DNA from: Panaeolus papilionaceus
Taxonomy: Eukaryota; Basidiomycota; Agaricomycetes; Agaricales
Length of the DNA: 64,000 nt
Assembly: GCA_015501605.1 (NCBI GenBank)
Contig: JADNRZ010000046.1
Location: forward strand, 84,418 to 148,417
Reading direction: 5' to 3'
The position numbers were made by a program, and so were the translations under genes. Within the stretch, counting starts at the first letter, position 1; every line of letters starts with the position of its first letter. Below, piece by piece: positions 12,728 through 22,640 of the stretch. Under the pieces are notes generated by a model, which saw only the letters and a list, made by a program, of their open reading frames with translations, searched no databases and was not told where the DNA came from.

Positions 12728-14682
12728 CTACTTGCCCAGGAGGGCATTTGCAAATCCATCGTCCTCGTCCTCCTCGTCCTCATCCTCTTCCTCCTCATCA
12801 TCTTCCTCATCGTCCTGGTCGTCCTCATCCCCTCCATCTTCCTCGTTGTCAATTCCCTTATCCAGAAGTGCCATCTCGACATCCTGCTGGACGACTGGTT
12901 GACCGGCCGCTCGGTTAGTCGCCTGCACCAATGCCTGGGCAAACGAATTATCATCCTCTTCCTCCTCAGTCTCATCGTCCTGCTCGCCCACTGGTTGTGG
13001 TGGAGCCTGCGCGGGTGCCCGGTAAGTCGCCTGAACGGCTGCAGCAAGGGCTGGTTTCAGCGACATTTTGGTTACGGCGAGGGCAGAAGCAAGGCCACCA
13101 TCCGACTCCTCGTCATCGTCCAAAATTATGGGTGTGTCGGCAGTCCCAAGATGGGGGGGCATGCTCGACGCGAGGACCGCAAGCCCCCCATCGGATTCGG
13201 TGTTGTCATCCCCCTCCATATCATCATCTTCATCTGACTGATCAATATCGTCCATAATTTTCTTCAACCTGTCAGACCCATACTGCACAGAATCGGCCCA
13301 GTTTGGTTCTCCTATTTGCAAGGGTTATGGATTTTGATCATTATGACACAAAAACGCTCACTGGATGTCACCAGCTGCTCATCTGACTTCTTGTCCTTCT
13401 TGGTAACTGATGCATTTGCAGATCCAGTCGGCTGCTCATTGCGCATGCGGCTCGAAGCAATTGATGGCTTCTGTGCTCGACGAACCCCAGAGGCGGACCT
13501 CCACGCTGAGAGCGATTCCATAGGGCGTTCAGTGACAGCATCGGGTGCAGGAAGTGGCCTTCGAGCGCCCGCAAGGCTGATTGGTTTGTTGATGATGGGC
13601 ACCAAGGACTCCATGCGTGTCTGGTCAGGATGCAGACCATCAGCAGGACTGGAGTAAGGTGACTCGACGTCCTGGCCATCTCTGGCAAGACTATTTCGCA
13701 TGTGCAAGAGCCTGCTTTCAATGTCAAGGCCCTCATACCTTCGCCTTGTTTCCTCCCAGTTGTATACGTTGTCCATGCAACCGAGAATGTCGATGCCTGG
13801 AGCGGGACCCTCTGCGGGGTTGGTACTTGCCCATCGCCTGCCACGAACTCCAACGTAGAGGTCATTCCAGTTGTCCCAATCAGCAGCCAAACAGGTTGTT
13901 CTGACATTGGGTCGTTGGGGCATTTTCCACTGTGAACGGCGGCTGGTATGGGGATAGTCGCCCTCAGTCAAGGCCGCGTGCTCTGCCATTTTGAAAGCTG
14001 CATACGATTCCCAGAACTGCGCCATGGCATCAAATAAATTGTGATCTGATATGAAGGTGGTCTTGTTGATGGGGTCGAGCGGCTGGTCGATGTTAAAATC
14101 AGCGTCCATCCACCACGCGTCCACCCACTCCACATTTTCTGTAAGCCATGCACAGAAAATAGTGTGGTCGAACAGGCGATCATCGATGCTGACTGGAAGA
14201 TCTTCTTTCGAAGCAATACAGAATGCCGAAGACAAATACATTACGATTGGGGGGATGTCTAGTTTATGAGACCAACCGGAAGCGGCCGCAAGTCCAATAT
14301 ACCCCAAAAAATAACGCTTGGTGTACATCAGATAAGAACGATATGAATCAGCATCATGAAGAGCACTCACCAATTCATGCAGCAAACCTGTCTGGATCCA
14401 GGTAAGTCGTCTCATGCTCTCCTCAACATGTACCACACGGGCGTAGTCCATTCCATGTTGCAAAATCTGAGTCAAACGAAAGCCGGCATAGATAACAATG
14501 TTTTGAACTTTGAAATCGTCCTCCAACTCTCCATTGCTCTTGAAATTATCCAGCAGTTTGTCATTCTTGGTGTGAGTAAACATAGTATAAAAGGGTGACT
14601 GCAAAGAAAATGCAAGATCTTTGGTGAGGGATGTGTTGTTGAGGAAGGATTGAGGATTTTTGGAGAGTGAAGCGTCAGTCAT
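12728..14682 (-). CDS. KDZ-element gene 4: unknown protein with acidic tail
   Basis: Two exons, 14682-13362 and 13311-12728, joined by a GTGAGC...AAATAG intron, give 635 codons. The first 330 residues are rich in aromatic residues and look globular (for example WVDAWWMDADFNID and WDNWNDLYVGVRGRRW). The middle is serine/proline-rich with several RR/KR pairs. The last 190 residues are strongly acidic, with an unbroken Asp/Glu run near the end and recurring short words of the type GGLA..AL, FAQAL and FANAL. No family is recognised. The gene is confined to the transposon and converges with the transposase gene. A chromatin- or histone-facing role for the acidic tail is only a guess. Confidence 0.7.
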
Positions 14683-14902
14683 GATGGCTGTGTGCAGCTA
14701 TCTGTGGATGATCACGAATCATCAATGGTGAGTGAAGACAAAAGATGATCCAAATGAAGCAGTATATCCCAGGATCATTTCTTCACGATTGGTAGCAGCT
14801 GGAATTCCACTTGGCTGCTTTGTCACATTTGTAATCATCGGCTGGGCTTTAGGTGAGCGATGCCAGCTGCTGGCAAACGCATGCTCTCTCCTGCTGGCTA
14901 TA
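14683..14902. promoter_or_regulatory. 5' region of KDZ-element gene 4
   Basis: Spacer of about 220 bp between the gene 4 start codon and the inner edge of the right inverted repeat. It includes TTGGCTGCTTTG and CATCGGCTGGGC, variants of the iterated CGGCYGCT word. No TATA box is obvious. Confidence 0.4.
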
Positions 14903-16183
14903 TCTATTTACAGATGCTGCTAAGTGTGCTAAATTGTCAGGCAAGAACCGGTTGCTGGCTTGCGACGAGTACTGATAGATCGGCTGCGATAATCCCGAAT
15001 GGCCGCTCTTCATGTACAGGTAACAGACACTCGGCTGCTAGTGCACTCACAGTAGAGCTATCAGCTCCTCCTGCATTAACTATTTCATCATTACTATTAT
15101 TCTATTTTAAAGCATATTTGGAGAATACACAACGCCTGCTCGCCTACCCAGTCCCCAACCATTAGCTCAACCCGACCTGCTTAACCCGCCTGCTACCTAC
15201 CCTCCGCCTGCTTGCAACCCACCACACACCCGCTTGCTAGCTTTCCACCATCACCTTTTGGTTCAGCTGCTAAACTATTCGGCTGCTTAATGATCATGCA
15301 CCATCAACGTCGCTTGCTACGACGACCAACCACGCAACCGCCTGCTCGCTTTCCACCCATCCCACAGCATGTGTGCTTGTTGGTGGTTCGGCTGCTGAAT
15401 CAACTGGCTGCTTACGGATTATCAACTTCGCCTGCTACGCCTAACAACCACTGCTTGTTTGTTATTCACTGTTCCCACTCACCCGCCTGCTCGCTACGCA
15501 TTTACGACCTGCTACCTACCTACCCACCCACTACCTACCCACCTACCTGCCTACCCACCACCTACCAACCACCCGCTAACTACCCACCACCCGCCTGTTC
15601 GCTGCTCATTTACCACCCGCTACCTACCCACCTACTTACCACCCGCCTGCTTGCTGCCCACCTGCTACCTGCTACCTACCCACCTACCCATCTACTTCCC
15701 ACTGACTCGCCTGCTCGCTGTCCACCCGCTACCTACCCACCTACCTACCATCTACCCACCTACCTACCACCCGCTACTTACCCACCACGCACCTGCTCGC
15801 TGGCCATTTACCACCTGCTACCTACCATCCGTCGCGGCCCACACGCCTGCTCCCTGCCACCCGCTACCTACCCACCACCTGTCGCTACCTACCTACCTAC
15901 CCACCTACCTACCTACCCACCTACCTACCTACCCACCTACCTACCTACCAACCACTACCTACCCACCTACCTACCACCCGCCATCTACCTGCTTGCTGCC
16001 CACCCGCTATCCACCTACCTACCTACCACCCACCCGATACCTACCTACCTACCACCCACCCGATACCTGCCCATCTACCCACCACCCAACTGCACAATTC
16101 CACGGATTCCATAGACCCAACTCAGTTCTTGCCTTTTCATAATTCCATGGATTAACTCAGTTCTTGATGCATAGCTTACCTAT
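14903..16183 (-). repeat. Right terminal inverted repeat of the KDZ element
   Basis: Inverted partner of 1379-2675. The same landmarks occur in reverse order: a GATGCTGCTAAGTGTGC block near 14913, CGGCTGCT words near 14975, 15033, 15290 and 15390, a CTACCTACC minisatellite at about 15500-16085, and the outer end CAAGAACTGAGTT inverted near 16125-16170. The copies differ by indels in the minisatellite and scattered substitutions, so they are not freshly homogenised. Confidence 0.9.
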
Positions 16184-17150
16184 GTGGATGGTCTTAGTTC
16201 AATGTTGAGAGACACTGGTGTGATTTTCCCAGCCTCAGTCTGTGTGTTGCTGACAGCATGCCAATTTCATCTTATCAGATCTGGACATCAATTACAGAAA
16301 AATGAGACCGATATGACAGGTATGTGTCTGCTACCAGTCTTCAGTACCGATGCTGATGTCTGACGATCGCCTCAAGGTCGACGTCGACTGATATTTCTTT
16401 CATGTGATCACGCGAGGAATGTGTTTTGAAGGTGCGTGTGGATAGTAAGATATGAGGACCTGCTATTGCTGGTGCCGAGTGTCAGGAAAGCTTAAAATGA
16501 AAGCCGAAAGGCAAGAAAGCTGAGACTAATTGGCATCGTTCTTTGGTCTTCGTAGTTGATTGAGCCGTGAATCGTCGAAGATTTGGGAAGCGTTGCTTTG
16601 AGGCTAGGTCTAACAGTAGAAGTACTCAAGCACGCTGTGCTGTGCTTCATGTGAATTACATTCACAGCAGACTTGATGTAAGCGATAGAACGTTTGGATG
16701 AGCAGAATCGTGGGGAGGAAATGGTTGGGTTGCGCAAAGAAATGAGTGGAGCCGAGAACGGGGGAAGCAACAATACCAACGAGTCAAATGGTACGATTCT
16801 CGTAGCCTCGACTACGTGCTCCATTGACTCAGGTAATTCTACGTGCTTTATCCAGTCACTGTCTATGCATTCGCACTCGAAGTCCATTGGAATCCGAAAG
16901 TTAGTTGGACACCGTACGGGATGAGAAATGGTGAGGAATCTTATGATGATTAGAAAGGGCTTCACGAATCATAATATTCTCTGTAGATAATGGGAGGCTA
17001 ACAAAACAGTCATTGCATGTAGCCTACGTACATGCCTCATCTCCGGACTGTGACTTGACATGGGAAGGCGGGTTGTGAAAATGCAGCGCTTATTTCGAGT
17101 CTCGATACAAATATCGTTTCAAGGAGAATAGAGAATGTAATGTGAGTTTA
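16184..17150. repeat. Module A: copy of a GTPase-gene upstream flank
   Basis: Starting about 20 bp inside the KDZ right flank, the sequence follows 37470-38400 through many substitutions. Shared words include TGAGAGACA, TATGTGTCTGCT, GGATAGTAAGATA, ATGAATCGTCGA-like text and CATTGACT. At 37470 the same module lies just upstream of a GTPase start codon. No gene is supported in this copy. Confidence 0.7.
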
Positions 17151-18340
17151 TGGTGAGCGGCCAATGGAGGACAGAATTTTATTGCGTTAGGGGGTGTATA
17201 TTTTCCCTGGTCACTCATGTGAGACATGTTCATCTTGATGTTGGTCAAATCTCAGACCCACTATGCGGTTTGCCGGATAGACACTCCTTATACACGTCTC
17301 CTGTTACCTTACCCTCTTCCGTTTCCACAGCACCAGGCTACTGTTGTGTCCCCGGCGCATCACTCACCTATCATCACCGACCTCGCGATATTGTTCGTCC
17401 ACCATACACGATCACCATCTCCAACTGTACCACTGCGGGAGCCCAACACTTCGTATCTAGCCTTCCATTTCAACCCGTTCACGCTGCCGTACTCCATAGG
17501 AATCATGGGTCATAGAAGTGATGAAAGGTAGGAATTGGAAGAAAAGAGGGGTGATGTACCACGACCGGGTGACCTTGGCGATTGGGCAATGTGAACTTGA
17601 GCCACTTCGGCCCATCCTCTCGTAAAACATACCTGTGCGTTTGACGCTACCTTTCATGGTCCGGCTCAGATTATCAAGTTAGCACTCTTGTGGGTAGCTC
17701 AAAAGATTCAATGTGAAGCGCGCTGGGGTCAATTCAAGTTGGCCATGAGGGCGAAACGATGTTGACTGATACGGAGCCATGTGCAGGACTGTATGAGGAA
17801 AAGGGGGCGTCGATATTTGATTTCCGGATTTATATCTCGTTAAAAAATTGTGTACGTGCGCTGGAGTTAGTGGTGTGGGATAAAGATGTGATTAGGAAGG
17901 AATACCTCAGAGAGGTGGCGATACCCCTTGAAGATTGGTTCTTGACCAGGCGAAAAACAAGCGAAGGACGCGTTAGAGAGCTAAATCTTTAAAGTGCTTT
18001 GAAAGAGCGTTCCGAGGGCGTAGCGGTGAAGCATAAGGGGAGAATTTTGCTTCTTCATTCCCAGTACTCCATCCCGTTTCTCGCATTACATTGCTCAGCG
18101 CCACCGCCGCCGACCTGGAACACTGTCTCTGTCGCCTCTTCGTCTCTGTCCACCTCATCTCTCTGGACTCCACTTAGGCAAGAAATTCACTCACTTCAAT
18201 CAATGATTGGCGTATTCCTTCACCCGTATTGTTAGATATCGAGTATCAACATTGTCGCCGCCACCCAGGAATAAAATCCGAATCAGCTCAAAGTTCACTC
18301 TTCGTCAAGTACGAACCAATGACGTCATCGAACAATAGCG
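17151..18340. other. Gene-poor stretch with one C2-domain relic
   Basis: Apart from the C2-like fragment at 17759-17992 I see no coding exon or RNA gene. Part of it (17380-17520) is open in several frames but does not resemble a known protein. Confidence 0.45.
17759..17992 (+). pseudogene. C2-domain fragment
   Basis: The 77-codon frame contains LELVVWDKDVIRKEYL followed by REVAIPLEDWF. This is the typical end of a C2 domain, in the form seen in fungal phosphatidylserine decarboxylase-like proteins. Only one strand-pair region of the fold is present, with no upstream calcium-binding loop and no catalytic domain nearby, so I treat it as a captured or decayed gene piece. It lies between repeat modules. 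Confidence 0.5.
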
Positions 18341-20700
18341 TGAAATCACGCAAATAAAGAACGTCGATTTCTGACTGGCAAGGGGTATGTGAACGAAGAG
18401 CAGACATATTAAGATGAATTGGTCGTAGCCCGGGAGTTATGTTGAAGGCGGGGGGTGCAAGTGGGAGATTGTTTGTCGGTATTTGAACTCACCGCTGACA
18501 TCAAGCCGTCAACCCAACAGGGTTTGTCCCAAACCATCATGGGCGTCGTGCTGCACCTGTGTTGAATGGTTGCTATTCTTCGTCACCTCATTCTTTCTAT
18601 ACTTTTCACTTTTGAATAGGACGTTCGTGGTCGACTGTGGAGGAAGAAATGCCTCAGCAGCGCTGTAGGTTGAAGTGGGTTGGATGGGTTGACTGCTGGG
18701 TGTGGTCAGCCTATGTCGTCAGTGTAGGGGACCATGATGGAGGGGATGTGCAATCTGAACTTTCAATTGGCTTAGTATAGTTTTATGTGAGTACCATGGG
18801 GTCGTGTTTTACCTTCCCCGCTAACCTAGGCTCGTCATTTTCAGTGTACTTCTATAGCACAATCTCATCTGTTTTTTCTCAATGAACTGGTTGACCTGTG
18901 ATCTCGTCATCGTCGCTAAGGTTGCCCTCTGCTAGCCGGGCAGGGACTTTTTTCAGAGGTTTTGCGCGAATCAACAGGGTAAAATGGGAACATGTACTCA
19001 CGGGGATTGTTGAGAGAACACATACGCCTTGTTTTTCATACCACCCTTCAAGGCTTTGACTAATCGCCAAGTTTTAGACCGCATTCCAATACACCCACCA
19101 CGCGCGCTCGCTTCATTCATGATTTACCACCCAACACAACGAGAATTTCTTCAGTCCTACGCGTCTCTCGGCCAACGGTATATCAAAACAAGGTATGTCT
19201 CCCGTCGCCTCACCTTATGCCCGGCGATACTGACGATACAAGTTTTATGCACGCATTATGGATCTGGTCTCGTTGTTCTGCAGACATTCGTCTTAAACTC
19301 GCTTCTTCTACTCTGTACCCACCGGCTTCAATGGTCTCGTTTTCTCCCCAACACACTACGTACCAAGGAAGTGAGGCAATGACTGATTCCTCATCAAACA
19401 TCTCTGTCGGACTTCCTTATCCCTCTGGGGTTGTGCCAGGACCACATTTTCACCGTACTCCCGTTGGCAGGACCATCCCACCACAGATTCATCGTCATCA
19501 CTCCCTGCGCCATTCATTCTGGATTTCATCCCCTCCATCCTCCCGCACTTCCAATGACTCATCCAGGGATCCAGTTGCTCATTCTCCTCGTTAACCTACT
19601 CTACAATCTCCACAACGCCACCTAGTACTGGCTTTCGCTTCCGTCGTCATACCACTCAGGTATCATCGCCACCGTTCTCCCCTCTATGCTCACAAGAAGC
19701 ACCTGATCGCCTATCACCCGCATGGTTGTCATCGCCGCCACGTTCCACCCGATAATTGAACACTCGCCTCCAGTCACTCCGTTCAACCCTTTCATTCCGC
19801 AGAGTAGGGGTAGCGAAAGGCTGGGTGTGAACGGGAGGAAACGAAAATGGAAGGTGCTGGTCTGAGGAGACCCCGGCCATCAGGCGACCTGGACGCCAAC
19901 ACTTTGGCTCGTGGGTCAAGCCAGAGTCCAATGCTGGACCTCACTCCTCTTATAACACCTCCCTCGACATCCTACGCTGCTTTTCATGGTCATTTGCTCG
20001 CTCTAACTCTCGTCGATGCGGCGGGAAACGCTGTTGGACCCTGGCCATCAGGCGACATGGACACGCAGACACTTTGGCTCATAAGTCAAGTCAGGCGGCG
20101 ACGGTGGTTCTCACTCCTCCCATAGCACGAACCTCAGCACCTTATGATGCTTTCAAGGGTTGTTTGCTGGTCCTAGGTGTCACCGATGCCTCAGGAAACG
20201 TCGTTGTTGAATGTCGTCGGAGTTTGGGTGGGGTTGGGGTTACAGTGAGGGAGGGGCGATATTTGGATGCCGAGTCGTGTCTGGGTAGGATTGGCGGTTG
20301 GGGTGGGGTGACAACGAGAATGAGACGAAGGGGAATACGAAGGAAGTGGCTGAGAAGGCAGAGGACGAGCGGATGAATGTAGGGAATGATAGGAGCTGCG
20401 ACCCACTGTTCAACACAATGGTCGTTTCAAGTGGTTGGGGCAAAATGTTTTCGTGAGTAATACGACTCTATGCAGCATCGTTGTGTATACTAACTTCCAC
20501 TCCAGCTTGATCACCCAAACGCCCTCGTTTTCTTTACTACCTCTCCGCTCTACACAGTGACTGCTTGAATATGACATCCGAGTCATCGCCTCACCCCTTT
20601 GGTTGGCTGAAAGCGCATATAGCCCACCAAAAGTGTTGCAATCGTTGATTACCACTCACCAGTACGACAATGGTGGCCTATCATGAATGTATCACCACCA
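18341..20700. repeat. Segmental duplication, copy 1 (modules C-D-F)
   Basis: This block matches 32500-34870 along its length with scattered substitutions and small indels. Landmarks in order: GAATTGGTCGTAGCC near 18417, CAGGGTTTGTCCCAAACCATC near 18518, GGTTGACCTGTGATCTCGTC near 18889, CCCGTTGGCAGGACCATCCC near 19460, two tandem F repeats at about 19870-20230, and GCTTGATCACCCAAACGCC near 20505. A more diverged third copy lies at about 25600-28160. I support no gene in it. Confidence 0.8.
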
Positions 20701-21499
20701 CCACCTGCTCCAGTAACGCAATGACTTACACATCAAGCGACGTCGTTGTTGATCTCCACTAATTCACGTCCTTCATCCCGCTGCCGTTGCTGCGGTCATC
20801 CTACCCCCTATTTCCATTGCTCCCTGGCACTTCCGTGTTCATCTACAATTGGCGATTCATACACCACCAAGACGAGAAGTCAGATTCACTTTCTTTCTCC
20901 ACCTTTTGAAGGGTGTAGGCAAGAAAGATGCCAAGCGCTACCGCTGGTACAAACAGGCGTGACTTTATATCGTAATTCTGCAGGGATTTATATTGGACTA
21001 CAGCGAAGGAAGCTCGGGTTGAGGTGACTCTTTAGGGTTTTTCGAGAAAGGTGTGGTGGAGCAACGAGTGAAAGAGGCGGATTGTGAGGATGTTGGGAGT
21101 GTTTTCGCGATGGAAAGGAGGGGGAGTTGTAAAGGATGCACCACAGGTATTGTTGATTAATTTCATTCCAAATATTACCAGACCTCAACTAACCTTAGAT
21201 CCAACTCCAGTGTCATCAGCTGTATTCTTAAGTAGTCACTTGGACACACCCAACAGTTTCGCTCCCTTCACCCCCTCTGCTCTCATATCCAGGTACCACC
21301 AGCTCCTGTCGCCTTAGTCGGCCAACAACACATTCGGCGCTTTGGGAGTATCCACACTCGACAATTACTACTCGCCACTAGGACGAGAGCGGCCTATCAT
21401 GAACATATCATGAACAACAGCGACACGATAACTGACACCTCATCAGTGTCGTTGTTGGTCTCCCTCATTACTGGCGACTGTCGGGTTCTCAAGCCGGGT
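20701..21499. repeat. Module E copy
   Basis: Matches parts of 34870-35130 and 41740-42120: an ATTCTGCAGGGATTTATATTGGACTACAGCG-type core near 20972-21005, then GGAGCAACGAGTG, CCACAGGTATTGTT and CACTTGGACACACCCAAC. No gene is supported. Confidence 0.65.
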
Positions 21500-22640
21500 C
21501 ACGCTCCGCCGATGAAGCTCACTTCTTCTGTAACACCTTCATCAACACTCCATTCTGCTTTTTATGCTCGCTTGCTGCTTCAAGGTCTTGCCGATGCGCC
21601 ACATAACGCCTACATCATCCACATTACTGCGTCGTTTTGCTCATCAGAAGCGAGCTTGGACCTATCAGGAATATGTTTCCGTCGCCACGCTGGCCAACTC
21701 AACGGCCCACCACTCACCACTCAGCTCGAGTAAAATTCCAGCGCATTTACGCTGCGGTTCTTCTTATGATTCAGGCGGGATAGGTGTGGTGGAGGCTAGG
21801 TTGTTGGGGCGGAGGCGACGCGAAAGAGGAAAGTGCTGGTGTGAGGAGACAGCTGACGCCGACACTTTGGCTCATACGCCAAGTTCGGCGAGAGGGATGG
21901 ACCTCACTCCTCCCGTACCATCTCCCTTAACACCCTACGCTGCTTTTCATGATCGTTCGCTGGTCCTGGGTGTCGCCGATGCACCATGAAATGTTGCTGT
22001 TGGATGTTATCGGGGTATTGGGTGGGGAGATATTTCCATGTTGTGTCACTTTTTGGCAGGATAGGCGTTGGCGGTGGGGGTGGAAAGATGAGTGGGATGA
22101 GAGAGGGTGTTGATGCGGTAGTTGGGAAGGAAGAAGACGAGGGGGTACGGGTGGATATTGACTGGAGCGACGTACCCGCCTTCAATATCATAGACGTTTC
22201 TAGTGATTGGGACCGGATAATTTGTGCGTAAAGTTGATTTAGATGCGCTTCTGAGTTCGCTGTCTGACTGATTGTCAGTAATTTTAGTAGACTCGTGTTA
22301 TATTATGTCGGTTTTTCAGATGACATTCCTGCTTGACTAACATTGGAACATTAATAAAGGTGACCGATTGCACTCATCATGAATTTTGCACCATCAATTC
22401 GCTTCGTCCACGTCATCCCTTCTTTCATACTTGTTCATCGCGCATATGCAACGGTGCATTCATCTGCGTCACAGACAGGATATATTCATCAATTAAATGC
22501 GATTTGTGAAGGGCTGGATGTTGGTAGTTGTGAAAGTCGTTGTTAGGCTTGGTGCGCCAAGTGGCTTCTGAGTTGGAGTGGCACTTTAACCACGAACAAA
22601 TCTAACCTACTATGCGACTCCAGTTTCAAGTCAGCGCGAC
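21500..22640. repeat. Segmental duplication partner of 285-1320
   Basis: Nearly colinear with the left edge of the window. Shared text includes GGGTATTGGGTGGGGAGATATTTC, AAGACGAGGGGGT, GACTGATTGTCAGTAATTT and GACATTCCTGCTTGACT. The two copies diverge where the left one meets the KDZ end. Confidence 0.8.

Larger units (their letters stand above)
1379..16183. mobile_element. KDZ-superfamily DNA transposon, about 14.8 kb, apparently complete
   Basis: The two ends are inverted copies of each other, starting ATAGGTAAGCTATGCATC on the left and ending with the reverse complement on the right. The inverted repeats run about 1.3 kb. Between them lie four spliced genes in the order +, -, +, -, one of which encodes a CxC2 plus KDZ transposase. 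The total exon length of each gene model is divisible by three. I could not find a target-site duplication: the left flank belongs to one genomic repeat module and the right flank to another, so one flank may have been lost or rearranged. KDZ elements are known from basidiomycetes, sometimes with TET/JBP oxygenase genes. I see no such gene here. Confidence 0.85.

Noticed and set aside
1379..16183. TET/JBP dioxygenase gene inside the KDZ element
   Set aside because: None of the four proteins shows the expected HxD and iron/2-oxoglutarate motifs.
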